Virus record (IMG/VR): IMGVR_UViG_3300042987_004038
Span: 32,831-96,830 of that record
DNA length: 64,000 nt
Origin: a virus
Direction: 5' to 3' (one strand)
Shown here: piece by piece, positions 8,907-17,949 of the stretch
How the letters are laid out: the number at the start of each line of letters is the position of its first letter
Position numbering within the stretch: the stretch's first letter is position 1
Made by a program: the position numbers and the translations under genes
Notes under the pieces: model-generated
Database searches by the model: none
What the model was told of the DNA's origin: nothing
The model's input: the letters and a program-made list of their open reading frames with translations, nothing else

Positions 8907-10140
8907 ATATGAATCATATGAGGACTACTGCACACGGCAGATGTCAAAAACACTCAATCCAGAAAAAAGAGAAAAGTGGCTGAGAGAAGAGTGGAATCCA
9001 AAGATTGAAGGTTTTATTCAGATATTTTCAAGATTTTCTGGATTTTTGAAACCTGACTCCAGAGTTCTGTGCATAGGAGCAAGAACTGGTCAAGAGGTTG
9101 TTGCCCTAAATAGGCTAGGAATAAAAGATGTCACGGGAATTGATCTTGTTGAGTGCCCTCCCCATGTAATCAAGGGAGACATGCATAATTTGTCATTTGA
9201 TGATGAATCATTTGATTTTGTTTTTTCAAATATTTTTGATCACTCTTTGTATCCAAAGAAGTTTATAAGTGAGATTGAGAGAGTCTTGAAAGTTGATGGA
9301 ATTTGTTCTTTACAATTCCAGATAAGCATAAATCAAGATGAATTCACAGAGCACATTATAGAAAATCCTTTTTATGACATTTTGCCTCTTTTTGATATTT
9401 CATATTGTCACCATGTCGAGAGCTTTCCTCCCAACTTTGCTGGCATGAATTTTGAAGTTATAATGAGAAAAGACAGAGATCTAACTTCTATATTCAAGAA
9501 TTATGGTACAATCGAGACGATTGAGGTTCCTGATGATTTCAATAGTCTTTGGTTTGATATCAATCTTCCAATCCAATCAAAGAAGCTTGATGATGCAAGA
9601 ATTTTTGATCCAGATGAGAGAGAAAATATTTTAAACAAGCTTTCAAAGCGAGCGTATTTCTTGGCTGTTCATGCTAAGCAATATAATTCAAAAAATATAG
9701 CTGAAGTTGGAACAGCTGAGGGTTGGCAATTCTATACGTTTTGCAAAGCTTTAACAGATGAAGATTCTATCTGGTCTTGTGATATTAGAGACGCAAGAAG
9801 CAAAAAATACAAGGACACTTTTAAATCAGAAAGATTTGTCAATGGAAACAGTCTAGAGCTTGCAAAGAAAATCAAAGAAAGCAATCAAAAGATAGATTTT
9901 TTCTACATCGATGGTGCACATGATAAGGGATCTGTTATAAATGATGTCATTTCCCTGTTAGATGTACAGGGAGAGAATCCTGTTTGGGTTTTTGATGATT
10001 TCGATCAGAGATTTGGATGCTTTGAAGACATTATCAATATTTCTGTATCTTCAAAGCATTTCAAGGTCTATACACTTGGAAAGACTGCTAGCGGTAATCC
10101 TACACATCAAGTAATGTGTAAATCAAAGTTTATCAACTAG
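8890..10140 (+). CDS. Double SAM-methyltransferase fusion
   Basis: A 416-residue protein with two class I methyltransferase domains. The first (about 50-200) has VLCIGARTGQEVVALN, GIDLVECPP and a DMHNLSFDDESFDFVFSN segment followed by IERVLKVDG, a type 11 pattern. The second (about 265-390) has IAEVGTAEGWQFYTF, SIWSCDIRD and FFYIDGAHDKGSVINDV, the type 24/CmcI-like pattern with an Asp-Gly-Ala-His site. Such proteins often O-methylate sugars. It overlaps the upstream gene by 17 bases. Whether both domains are active is unknown. Confidence 0.78.
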   Translation: MKKTSEYESYEDYCTRQMSKTLNPEKREKWLREEWNPKIEGFIQIFSRFSGFLKPDSRVLCIGARTGQEVVALNRLGIKDVTGIDLVECPPHVIKGDMHNLSFDDESFDFVFSNIFDHSLYPKKFISEIERVLKVDGICSLQFQISINQDEFTEHIIENPFYDILPLFDISYCHHVESFPPNFAGMNFEVIMRKDRDLTSIFKNYGTIETIEVPDDFNSLWFDINLPIQSKKLDDARIFDPDERENILNKLSKRAYFLAVHAKQYNSKNIAEVGTAEGWQFYTFCKALTDEDSIWSCDIRDARSKKYKDTFKSERFVNGNSLELAKKIKESNQKIDFFYIDGAHDKGSVINDVISLLDVQGENPVWVFDDFDQRFGCFEDIINISVSSKHFKVYTLGKTASGNPTHQVMCKSKFIN

Positions 10141-10147
10141 CTAATGA

Positions 10148-10174
10148 GTCTAGCCTACCATGTATCTGCTAGAC
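10148..10174 (+). other. Small hairpin in the gap before the epimerase gene
   Basis: Inverted repeat GTCTAGC (10148-10154) and GCTAGAC (10168-10174) with a 13-base loop, directly after the double methyltransferase gene. There is no T run immediately after it, so it is not a classical terminator; it could be an RNA processing or stability element. This 90-base gap is among the few longer gaps in the window. Confidence 0.35.
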
Positions 10175-10204
10175 AATGTCTTAAAAATTTTCTCAAAATT
10201 AAAG

Positions 10205-10210
10205 TATAAT
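10205..10210 (+). promoter_or_regulatory. Candidate promoter -10 element (TATAAT)
   Basis: A perfect TATAAT lies 20 bases before the epimerase start and just before its GGAAGAGG ribosome binding site. The best -35 candidate (TTAAAA, 10181-10186, spacing 18) is weak. It could be a host-type early/middle promoter, or a variant of the late TATAAATA element given the same distance to the ribosome binding site. Confidence 0.4.
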
Positions 10211-10230
10211 TCAATGGAAGAGGTCTATCT

Positions 10231-11235
10231 ATGAAAGCAATGCTGATAACGGGAATTGCAGGACTTTTGGGGTCGAGATTCGCAAAATGGGTCCTCGACA
10301 ATACTGATTACCAGGTCGTCGGCATTGATGACTTGTCTGGTGGATATATTGAAAATGTTGACAATAGAGCTGTTTTCTATAACGTAGACATATCTACGGA
10401 ACTAAAGTCTATTCAAGATATTTTTGAAAAGCATAATATTGAAATTGTTTATCACTTTGCTGCTTATGCAGCAGAGGGACTAAGCCCATTTATTAGAAGG
10501 TTTAATTATCAGAACAATCTAATAAGCTCAACTAATCTCATTAACTCCTCTATTAAGCATGATGTTAAAAGATTTGTCTTCACTAGTTCGATGGCAGTCT
10601 ATGGAGATAAAAACGAAGCACCGTTTAGTGAAGATCTAGCTCCTTGCCCAATAGATCCCTACGGGATTGCCAAATATGCAGTTGAAATGGATTTGAAATG
10701 TGCGTTTGAGCAGCATGGACTCAAATATACAATTATTAGACCGCACAATGTCTATGGTGAGGGACAAAATATCTGGGACAAGTATAGGAACGTTTTAGGG
10801 ATTTGGACCTATCAGCTCATGAATGATATTCGTCCAACAATATTCGGGGATGGATTGCAGAAGAGGTCATTTAGCTGCATTAGTGACTGTCTTGTTCCTC
10901 TGTGGAATGCATCGCAAAACGAAGATTGTGTCGGAGAAATAATCAACTTAGGTGGAATAAAAGAGACAACTATTATTGATGCTTATCGAACTCTTTCACG
11001 TGTTAGCAAAACAAACGTTGAGCCTAATTTTTTGCAGCCTAGACATGAAGCCAAATATGCATGGTCGACCTGGGAGAAATCACAAAATCTTCTAGATTTC
11101 AATCATAAAATTGATCTTGAAGAAGGATTGACAGAAATGTGGAATTGGGCACAAAGGCAGCCAAACAGAGAAAGAAAGTCCTGGAGCAGTTACGAACTCG
11201 AAAAAGGTCTATACGATTTCTGGAAAAACAAATGA
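10231..11235 (+). CDS. NAD-dependent sugar epimerase/dehydratase (extended SDR)
   Basis: A 334-residue extended short-chain dehydrogenase, of the UDP-glucose 4-epimerase type. It has the NAD motif G8-x-x-G11-x-x-G14 (TGIAGLLGSRF), an acidic GIDDLSGG after beta 2, HFAAYAAE, the catalytic Ser in TSSMAVYG (118-125) and Y144-x-x-x-K148. IIRPHNVYGEGQN is the usual substrate-lobe segment. It converts a nucleotide sugar, most likely by epimerisation or dehydration, to feed the neighbouring glycosyltransferases. Strong GGAAGAGG ribosome binding site. The exact substrate is not determinable. Confidence 0.88.
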   Translation: MKAMLITGIAGLLGSRFAKWVLDNTDYQVVGIDDLSGGYIENVDNRAVFYNVDISTELKSIQDIFEKHNIEIVYHFAAYAAEGLSPFIRRFNYQNNLISSTNLINSSIKHDVKRFVFTSSMAVYGDKNEAPFSEDLAPCPIDPYGIAKYAVEMDLKCAFEQHGLKYTIIRPHNVYGEGQNIWDKYRNVLGIWTYQLMNDIRPTIFGDGLQKRSFSCISDCLVPLWNASQNEDCVGEIINLGGIKETTIIDAYRTLSRVSKTNVEPNFLQPRHEAKYAWSTWEKSQNLLDFNHKIDLEEGLTEMWNWAQRQPNRERKSWSSYELEKGLYDFWKNK

Positions 11236-12230
11236 ATATTGACTTTATCTGTAGATCCAGGGATATAAAAGTTGGAACTTATAGAATCTTAGTGCATGAT
11301 TTGGCACGTGTCCTAGCTGATCAAGGACACAGCGTCCAAATTCACGGTCACGTTGAATCTACTAGAGAAGATTCAGTTCTGATCTATAGCAAAGGTGACG
11401 TTAATTTACATAGAACAAATGATAAAAGAATATGCGGTGCAATAAGTCTTAGTGGAGATTCAAATCAAAAATTTGATTTTTCAATAGTTAATTCAATTGA
11501 AGAGAAGAAATCAGTTGAGCACTTGTGCAAAGAAACTGTTATCATTAATCTTGTAGAAAAGATGTATCAGGGAATTCCTCTTAAGGATCACAAACCAGGT
11601 GATATTTTTACGGTAGGCTACCATGGAAGCTATACACATCTTCCCAAGCTAAAAGATGGATTTGTTGAGGCCTTTAATCATCTAATAGAAAATGGAAAAA
11701 GTATTAGGTTTAACTGTTTGACAAATAGCTCGACTATCTCAGGGGAGATTCTTAAAGATATCGGTCTTAATATGAAAAACGTCACATTTAGAGACTGGGA
11801 TTTTGGAATTGCAAGGGAGTTTATACAGCAGTCAGATGTTGGAATTATCCCAAACCTAACTTCTCTTAGGGATCACTCAGACATTGTAAATGATCACAAT
11901 AATCGAATAGGAACATACAATACTGATTATATTTTTAGATTTAAAAACAAGTCAAACCCAGGAAGATCTTTTGTATTCAATCAGCTAGGAATTCCTGTTA
12001 TTACTGATCTTACACCTTCAATGATGCCCATGTATTTTGACGAGATGTGCGGATCTGTCGCAACAAATTCACACACATGGCTAAGGGCAATCAATAGGTT
12101 TATGAGTCACACTGAAAGAAACAGTGCTGCATTAATTGCCTATAATAGATTTTGTGAATTGTACAGCATGGAAAAAGATGCCCAAAACTTAGTAAGAATC
12201 ATAGAAAATCTTCGAAAAGAGAGAATCTAG
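11232..12230 (+). CDS. GT4-like glycosyltransferase
   Basis: A 332-residue protein. The reading frame is open further upstream to 11139, but I place the start at the ATG of the ATGA overlap with the epimerase stop, which gives a proper N-terminus MNIDFICRSRDIKVGTYRIL. Features of a GT-B enzyme are LARVLADQGHSVQIHG, FTVGYHGSYTHLPKLKDGF, VTFRDWDFGIAREFIQQSDVGIIPN and GRSFVFNQLGIPVITDLTPS. The donor-site acidic pair typical of GT4 is not obvious. Assignment to a glycosyltransferase is likely; family membership is less sure. Confidence 0.68.
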   Translation: MNIDFICRSRDIKVGTYRILVHDLARVLADQGHSVQIHGHVESTREDSVLIYSKGDVNLHRTNDKRICGAISLSGDSNQKFDFSIVNSIEEKKSVEHLCKETVIINLVEKMYQGIPLKDHKPGDIFTVGYHGSYTHLPKLKDGFVEAFNHLIENGKSIRFNCLTNSSTISGEILKDIGLNMKNVTFRDWDFGIAREFIQQSDVGIIPNLTSLRDHSDIVNDHNNRIGTYNTDYIFRFKNKSNPGRSFVFNQLGIPVITDLTPSMMPMYFDEMCGSVATNSHTWLRAINRFMSHTERNSAALIAYNRFCELYSMEKDAQNLVRIIENLRKERI

Positions 12231-12845
12231 ATGGAATACCAAGATTACGTAAAAATGCAGACAGTATCTTCTCTTTCTCATGAAGAAGAGAAGCATGTTT
12301 GGGCAGAAGGACAACGACGCTTTGTAAGAGACATAATTAAAAATCTCAAAAAAGAAGATTTGATCCTTGATTGTGCATGCGGAGATGGAATAGGAATTGA
12401 AGAGCTTGGAAGACTGGGATTTGATGCAATCGGCGTAGATCTTGCAGAACCAAAGCTAGAAAGAGCAAGAAAAAAGAATCTAAAAGTTCTTAATTCTGAT
12501 ATGCATGATCTCTCTATTTTTGCAGATCATCAATTTAGTGTGATTATTTGTTCTCATACTTTAGAGCACGCCTATAATCCTGACAAAGTTATTGAAAATT
12601 TTAGAAGAATTTTAAAGCCAGGCGGTCTATTGTTCATAGTTCTGCCATTCCCTGATCTAAGCAATAATATTGATGTTCACATTGCAAAAGATGTGCTAGG
12701 AACATCAGATGAGAAAGATGGTGAAAATAAATTGAAATCATTTTTTGAAAATAGAGGATTTTCAATTTTTGAAAAGAAGTTTGACAGTTACAGAGAGCCA
12801 GAAATATGGCTATTTTTAAAAAATGTATCAAATGGTGAAATATGA
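12231..12845 (+). CDS. SAM-dependent methyltransferase (type 11)
   Basis: A 204-residue class I methyltransferase that begins directly after the upstream stop. The SAM site LILDCACGDGIGIEEL (about 42-57) is followed by the acidic AIGVDLAEPKLERA, then NSDMHDLSIF, the HTLEHAYNPD segment and RRILKPGGLLFIVLP. Its place between glycosyltransferases suggests methylation of a sugar or glycan end. It overlaps the next gene by 4 bases. Confidence 0.85.
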   Translation: MEYQDYVKMQTVSSLSHEEEKHVWAEGQRRFVRDIIKNLKKEDLILDCACGDGIGIEELGRLGFDAIGVDLAEPKLERARKKNLKVLNSDMHDLSIFADHQFSVIICSHTLEHAYNPDKVIENFRRILKPGGLLFIVLPFPDLSNNIDVHIAKDVLGTSDEKDGENKLKSFFENRGFSIFEKKFDSYREPEIWLFLKNVSNGEI

Positions 12846-13603
12846 GCAAATCAAAAGGAATACTATACATTGCATTCGGCGACTCTTTCACCAGAGAGGG
12901 AGTAATGTCTTATTTGTCGCTTAGGCGACATATGCCAAATATAAATGTCTGCTTTATGACTGATCGAACTGATCTTCTTGAATTGCATAAAAATGAAGAT
13001 TCAAATTTAATTGTTGAAAAAATACAGCCTAGACACATAAGATCAAAAGTTGACTTTGTATCAAAGACGCCCTTTGATAAGACGCTGTATCTTGATTCTG
13101 ATACTTTTGTTGTTAGAGATCTCTCTGATGTTTTTGAATCTCTTGATAGATTTGATGTTGCTCTGACTCACGACTTCGCAAGAAAGAGAAAGAAATATGC
13201 AGATATTATTCCTGAGTACGACCAAATTCCTTACTCTTTTTCTGAGGTAAATGGAGGAGTTTTTGCCTATGCAAAGAATGAAAGGACTGAGAAGTTTTTA
13301 AATCTCTGGAATCATTATTTTTACAAATACTTCAATCAGACAAATGGCTGGGATCAGGTAAGTTTAAGAATCTCTCTTTGGCAGAGTGATGTAAAGCTTT
13401 TTCATCTTCCCGTCGAATTCAACATAAGAAGCAAAGCTGTCAGAGAGAAGCAAGATAGATTCAAACACGAATACGGTGAACAGCATATGGCGCCTAGAAT
13501 CTATCATATGCACTATAATCCTGAAGTCCACCAGGGAATTTTCAGGATTCAAACGCTGGAAGATTTAGAGAAAAAAATAAAAGAAAATGCTCTGGAGTAC
13601 TAG
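12842..13603 (+). CDS. GT-A glycosyltransferase, GT8-like
   Basis: A 253-residue nucleotide-diphospho-sugar transferase. The N-terminus GILYIAFGDSFTREGVMSYL and the DKTLYLDSDTFVVRDLSDVF segment near residue 83 contain a Asp-Ser-Asp metal site; NGGVFAYAKNERTEKFLNLW follows, then WDQVSLRISLW, as in GT8/GT-A retaining enzymes. The C-terminal HMHYNP with a His could be the second metal ligand. ATGA overlap with the methyltransferase gene. Sugar unknown. Confidence 0.75.
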   Translation: MSKSKGILYIAFGDSFTREGVMSYLSLRRHMPNINVCFMTDRTDLLELHKNEDSNLIVEKIQPRHIRSKVDFVSKTPFDKTLYLDSDTFVVRDLSDVFESLDRFDVALTHDFARKRKKYADIIPEYDQIPYSFSEVNGGVFAYAKNERTEKFLNLWNHYFYKYFNQTNGWDQVSLRISLWQSDVKLFHLPVEFNIRSKAVREKQDRFKHEYGEQHMAPRIYHMHYNPEVHQGIFRIQTLEDLEKKIKENALEY

Positions 13604-13612
13604 GAGAAAATT

Positions 13613-14371
13613 ATGAAACTAGCTATATTGATCACTGCTCATGCTCAAACAATAGAGTGGGAATTAAATGCAGAGTTCTTTAAAAGAATGCCAAGCGACA
13701 GTATCATTAGAAATGCTGATATAATTGCATATGCTAATTGCAAAGATATTAAAGCTTCAAAAATTGAGCAATACTTGGAACTTTTTCCTAATCCGAGAAA
13801 GTATCTCTTATACACGCCCTTGAATGGACATTCAGTTGCTAATTTACCAATTGACGTAAGTACAAACCAGTATAAGACAAACTTCAATAACAGAGCAGGA
13901 TATTTATTTGGAGCCCTCGAGGCCTACACAGGAACATTTGATCTACTAAAAACATATGACTATGTAGTTCAAATAAACCCTGATGTTTATATCACTGATT
14001 GTTCTAAGCTTGAAACCTATTTGATGGAGAAAGTCAACTCACCTGAAGTTTTTCATGTCAATACAATGAGAGCTGATATTGACAAGGGATTCACGTGTGA
14101 CTTTATTGTTTATCGTCCTAACATGATGCCTGGAAATATTTTTTCCTCTTACAGATCTCCTGAAGTAATGAACTATGTCCTAGAGAAGTCAAATTCTGAT
14201 CCAAATTTTAAATTCATACCTGAGCAGATACTCAAGAGAATTTGTGATGTGTTCAATTTGAAATACGGAGTAATATGCCCGGGAACTAGAAATGGTAGAC
14301 AAATAGACGCTTATGGATTGTGGCATTGTCATGACATAGATGCTGCAAGAAGAGAGCTTGGGCTAGCATGA
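13613..14371 (+). CDS. Probable GT-A-like transferase, family uncertain
   Basis: A 252-residue protein with an AGGAGAAAATT leader. The N-terminus MKLAILITAHAQTIEWELN and the segment DYVVQINPDVYITDCSKLET near residue 120 resemble GT-A folds (an Asn-Pro-Asp in place of a DxD), and FIVYRPNMMPGN and PEQILKRICDVF recall transferases acting on O-antigen. I do not recognise a named family. Its position between two glycosyltransferase genes supports the reading. It overlaps the next gene by 4 bases. Confidence 0.5.
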   Translation: MKLAILITAHAQTIEWELNAEFFKRMPSDSIIRNADIIAYANCKDIKASKIEQYLELFPNPRKYLLYTPLNGHSVANLPIDVSTNQYKTNFNNRAGYLFGALEAYTGTFDLLKTYDYVVQINPDVYITDCSKLETYLMEKVNSPEVFHVNTMRADIDKGFTCDFIVYRPNMMPGNIFSSYRSPEVMNYVLEKSNSDPNFKFIPEQILKRICDVFNLKYGVICPGTRNGRQIDAYGLWHCHDIDAARRELGLA

Positions 14372-15309
14372 GAGCACTATTTCTACATTTTTCACATCTA
14401 AATGATGAAATTGAAGGAAGAGAGCTTCCTAGATATTTTGCAAAAATGGGTCATAGCGTCCACAGCCTTTTTGTGAAAGATGTAAGAAAATTTGTTGCAA
14501 GATTCCATTCCAATGGTTCGATTGAAACAATTAATGAGAATGAACTTTTTGAAAATTACGAATTGATTGTTTGCAAGAGTAGCTCATTCCAGAGATACGG
14601 AAAGAAATATACGGGACCAACAACACGAGTCGTTAATGTGACCCCAATGGGAATTGATTACAATCTCTCAGGTGTAACACAGGGTTTTGATGTTAGTCAG
14701 CTTATTAAACCCCCAGTTGAAGATATGAAAAATGTCTTAACCGGATACATTCCCTGGGAAAAAAGAAAAAACCAAATTGTCATAGCAGCAAGCATAGGAT
14801 CTGATAAAAATCAACTAGAATTCGTTGACTACTTTGATCCGCAGCTATTTCCTAATTTTAGAATCCTGTTTTTAGGAACAATTGTTTCTGATTCATACGT
14901 CCAGCAATTGAAAAATATTCTAAAAAGAAAAAATGTCGAATTTGAATTTGACAATGTTGATAGAAAAACTCTGGCTCAAATCTTCTTGGAGTCCAAGTTT
15001 TCTGCTTTAACAACAGATCCCAGGCCCGCTCAACCCTACGACCCCAGCCCGAGGGTTGTATTTGAATCAGTGAGTGCCGGAACACCGTGTCTATTATCAG
15101 ATCTGGTTAGAGTTCATGATGGAGCAAAGCGTTTTTCCTTCTTTTATGAACATCAAAACAGGAATTCATTTTTAGATATGATGAATCGTGTTTCTCATTT
15201 TGATATTTCTTCTCTATCAAAAGAAAGTCATGATTATGCTTCTCGAGAATATACAATGGAAAATGCGTGTAAAACTGCCTATAATGATATTATGGAAACA
15301 ATAAAGTGA
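14368..15309 (+). CDS. GT4-like glycosyltransferase
   Basis: A 313-residue GT-B-type protein. N-terminal MRALFLHFSHLNDEIEGREL and GHSVHSLFV form the first lobe; the second has KNQIVIAASIGSDKNQLEFV, FRILFLGTI and the donor-site run SPRVVFESVSAGTPCLLSD, with a good Glu in FESVSAG. It is shorter than typical GT4 enzymes. Starts on an ATGA overlap and ends overlapping a GTG start, so translation is likely coupled along the block. Confidence 0.7.
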   Translation: MRALFLHFSHLNDEIEGRELPRYFAKMGHSVHSLFVKDVRKFVARFHSNGSIETINENELFENYELIVCKSSSFQRYGKKYTGPTTRVVNVTPMGIDYNLSGVTQGFDVSQLIKPPVEDMKNVLTGYIPWEKRKNQIVIAASIGSDKNQLEFVDYFDPQLFPNFRILFLGTIVSDSYVQQLKNILKRKNVEFEFDNVDRKTLAQIFLESKFSALTTDPRPAQPYDPSPRVVFESVSAGTPCLLSDLVRVHDGAKRFSFFYEHQNRNSFLDMMNRVSHFDISSLSKESHDYASREYTMENACKTAYNDIMETIK

Positions 15310-15947
15310 CAACCAAAGATTTAATCTGTTTTATGTCTCATATAGACGATTTTGAGATATCTTGCCTCTCCTATCTCTTTAAGCACAAGGACGAGTATAG
15401 GGACATTAAGTGCATAGTGGCAACAACCTGGGATGCCAAAAAAGAGATCTGGAAAGAAAATCTTTCTGCCATTGAAGAAAAAATTCAAAGAAAGATTTCT
15501 TATGAAAATCTTGGTTTCGAACAGAGAAAAATGCAAACAAATCTTGATGACATAAAAAATAGTCTCTATGGAAAAATAAGCTTTGATAAGTCATCAAGAT
15601 TCGATATTATCTCTCACGATTTCAATGATTGTCACACAGATCACCTTGCTGCACATTTAATATCAAAAGGTCTCTACAAATATTCTGATAGATTTATTAC
15701 TGTGTATTCTCCAAGCTCTTCAAAATTTGATGCTAATTATTGGATAAATTTGACCGATGAAGATTTTGAATTTAAGAAACTTATGCTTGACAAGTATGAC
15801 ATTAATGTTGAGCAGTCCTATACAAAGCTAGGATATTATCTACAGAGTGAAAAGCACTATGATATTGGGAGTGCCTATTATCTTGAAAACTTTGTTCATA
15901 AGCACTACAATCACTATGAATGCTATAGGATACTGAAATGGTCATGA
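15306..15947 (+). CDS. PIG-L/LmbE-like deacetylase
   Basis: A 213-residue protein with GTG start overlapping the upstream TGA. It has the two zinc motifs of the PIG-L family: H12-x-D-D15 in MSHIDDFEISCL, and HDFNDCHTDHLAAH near residues 105-118 (H-x-D-H). The family removes acetyl groups from N-acetyl sugars such as GlcNAc linked to lipids, mycothiol precursors or antibiotics. Here it probably deacetylates an N-acetylated sugar of the glycan built by its neighbours. The zinc motifs are clear; the substrate is inference. Confidence 0.78.
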   Translation: MTTKDLICFMSHIDDFEISCLSYLFKHKDEYRDIKCIVATTWDAKKEIWKENLSAIEEKIQRKISYENLGFEQRKMQTNLDDIKNSLYGKISFDKSSRFDIISHDFNDCHTDHLAAHLISKGLYKYSDRFITVYSPSSSKFDANYWINLTDEDFEFKKLMLDKYDINVEQSYTKLGYYLQSEKHYDIGSAYYLENFVHKHYNHYECYRILKWS

Positions 15948-16588
15948 AGAATCCCAGGTACGTTGCAGATGCCTTTTATTTTGATACTGATATAGTGAGT
16001 AAAAATCCTACATTTGTTCATGTTGGAACTTTTACTGGCAAACTAGAGACAAAATTGACAGAAATGTTTCCGGATTGCAAAATTTATTCAATTGAGCCGC
16101 ATCCCGATAATTTTGCCAGGCTTGTCAAGAGCACAAGTCATCTGGAAAATGTAATTAGAATTAACAAAGCCGTTATTACAACTGATGACGAGAAGACAAA
16201 ACTAGAAGGCTCGGGATCTTGTGCAACCACGTATCTAACCACTCGTGGCATAGAAGTTCAGGCCACGACAATTGAAAAGATAATCAAAGAATATGAAATT
16301 TCTGATGTTGATTGCATGTTTTACAATGCTGAAGGATCAGAAATGGAATTTATTCCTTACATTGTATCGAATAGTATCAACAAGAAGATCAAGCAACTTT
16401 GTCTAAATTTTCACGTTCACGTCCCGCAGTTCAATATAACCTATGAAAAAGTTGATAATCTTCTGAGAAATTCAGGTATTTCTGATCTATACGACATCAA
16501 TGATGACAGGATCACAAAAATTGCTTCAAAAGCGACAGGCAGTCCAACGAGTGAAAAGTATCCATGCTTTCTTTTTATTAGAAAGTAA
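15938..16588 (+). CDS. FkbM-family methyltransferase
   Basis: A 216-residue methyltransferase, starting inside the end of the deacetylase gene. FVHVGTFTGKLETKLTEMFP is the SAM loop with IYSIEPHPDNFARLVKS, typical of the FkbM group, and there is VQATTIEKIIKEYEISDVD and an acidic NAEGSEMEFI where family members have D-x-E-G. FkbM enzymes O-methylate sugars and polyketides, so a sugar O-methyl group is the likely product. It ends directly before the next ATG. Confidence 0.82.
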   Translation: MVMKNPRYVADAFYFDTDIVSKNPTFVHVGTFTGKLETKLTEMFPDCKIYSIEPHPDNFARLVKSTSHLENVIRINKAVITTDDEKTKLEGSGSCATTYLTTRGIEVQATTIEKIIKEYEISDVDCMFYNAEGSEMEFIPYIVSNSINKKIKQLCLNFHVHVPQFNITYEKVDNLLRNSGISDLYDINDDRITKIASKATGSPTSEKYPCFLFIRK

Positions 16589-17182
16589 ATGATTATCTCT
16601 ATTCATCAGCCTGAGCATTTTCCATACATGGGATTCTTCCAAAAAATGGAAGCCTGTGACCTTTTTGTTGTACTTGATACAGTAAAGTTTAGAAAAAACT
16701 ACTTTCAAAATAGAAATAGATTTATCAACAGGTCTGGAGAAGAAGAGTGGTTTACTGTTCCTGTTGAAAAAGATGCAAATTCAAAGGCAATCAACCAAGT
16801 TTCTGTCTCCCAGATTGGAAATTGGCGAACAAAAGTTCCAAAGCAGATCAAGCTTAACCTGGGGCATAACGTAGAAGACATCTATCAGTCAAGTAACAAG
16901 CTTGTAGACATAAACATGGCATCAATAAACTGGGTAAGAGAAAAGCTTGGCATTAAGACGCCAATGATAATGTCATCTGATATCTCTCCAGTAGGCGCCA
17001 AGACTGATTTAATCATAGATGTTTGCCAAAAACTAAAAGCAGACGAATACATCTCAGGAGAAAGTGGAAGAGACTATCTTGAGAGACAAAAATTCTATGA
17101 TAATGGAATAAAGTTGACTTTTTTTGAACCAAAAGTTGACAATTTAATGTCTTCGATCTACAATATTCCAACGAGAAAATAA
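16589..17182 (+). CDS. WbqC-like protein
   Basis: A 197-residue protein of the WbqC family, which is found in O-antigen and surface-glycan clusters, often linked to amino-sugar acylation, though its reaction is not well established. The diagnostic N-terminus IISIHQPEHFPYMGFFQKM, then VLDTVKFRKNYFQNRNRF, FTVPVE and a later SGESGRDYL are all present. It is slightly shorter than usual (about 220-240). It starts immediately after the FkbM stop codon, supporting co-translation. Confidence 0.82.
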   Translation: MIISIHQPEHFPYMGFFQKMEACDLFVVLDTVKFRKNYFQNRNRFINRSGEEEWFTVPVEKDANSKAINQVSVSQIGNWRTKVPKQIKLNLGHNVEDIYQSSNKLVDINMASINWVREKLGIKTPMIMSSDISPVGAKTDLIIDVCQKLKADEYISGESGRDYLERQKFYDNGIKLTFFEPKVDNLMSSIYNIPTRK

Positions 17183-17184
17183 AA

Positions 17185-17949
17185 ATGAAAACTTACGATT
17201 GCTTCCTCTTTTTTGATGAATTTGATCTACTTGAATTAAGACTTGAAACTCTTTATGATCATGTTGACGTGTTTGTTTTGGTCGAAAGTAAGTTTACTTT
17301 TACAGGAAATCCAAAGCCTCTTTACTTTTTAGAAAATAGAGATAGATTTAAAAAGTGGTCTGATAAAATTAGACACGTAATAATTCAAGATAGGTTTGAA
17401 TCTGAAAATACATGGCAAACTGAGTACAGAGATAGGAATCAAATAGGTGTAGGCCTATTTGACGCTGAGCCGGAAGATCTAATATTTGTATCAGATTGTG
17501 ACGAAATCTGGGATCCAGAGAAAAAGCTCTTTTTAGTAGATCAAAATTTTCCCATTAGATACATGGCTACGCTGAGTTATTATTTTCTCAATCTAAGAAG
17601 AGTGAATTTCTCATCAGGAAGATGCACAGCAAGGACACACTTTAGAAATTTCAAAGATGCCCAATCTTTGAGATCTAATCAGAACTGTATTAAACTTGAA
17701 AATAGTAGCTGGCATTTTAGTTACATTGCTGATGCAGATAGAATTATCAAAAAGATTCAGGCTTTTTCACATACTGAATATAATACTCCGTATTTTACCG
17801 ACAAAGATAGAATCATAGAGAAGATTAAAGAAGGAAAAGATCTACTCGATAGAGATGCAGTGTATAAAGCAGTCCCAGTTGATCATACCTTTCCAAAGCC
17901 TATCCAGGAAAATCCAGACAGGTGGAAAAATTTCTTGAAAGATTTATGA
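17185..17949 (+). CDS. Family 17 glycosyltransferase
   Basis: A 254-residue GT17 member, related to beta-1,4-N-acetylglucosaminyltransferases. KTYDCFLFFDEFDLLELRLE, then HVDVFVLVESKFTFTGNPKP and LIFVSDCDEIWDP near residue 105 are the family hallmarks, with Asp-Cys-Asp as metal site. The C-terminal SWHFSYIADADRIIKKIQAFSHTEYN is also typical. This suggests an N-acetylglucosamine (or similar) addition, which would supply a substrate for the PIG-L-like deacetylase; that link is inference. Confidence 0.88.
   Translation: MKTYDCFLFFDEFDLLELRLETLYDHVDVFVLVESKFTFTGNPKPLYFLENRDRFKKWSDKIRHVIIQDRFESENTWQTEYRDRNQIGVGLFDAEPEDLIFVSDCDEIWDPEKKLFLVDQNFPIRYMATLSYYFLNLRRVNFSSGRCTARTHFRNFKDAQSLRSNQNCIKLENSSWHFSYIADADRIIKKIQAFSHTEYNTPYFTDKDRIIEKIKEGKDLLDRDAVYKAVPVDHTFPKPIQENPDRWKNFLKDL

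Noticed and set aside
11139-11231. Upstream extension of the GT4-like gene into the epimerase gene
   Set aside because: The ATG at 11232 overlaps the upstream stop in ATGA form and gives the expected N-terminal strand; the extension would be a basic out-of-frame overlap.
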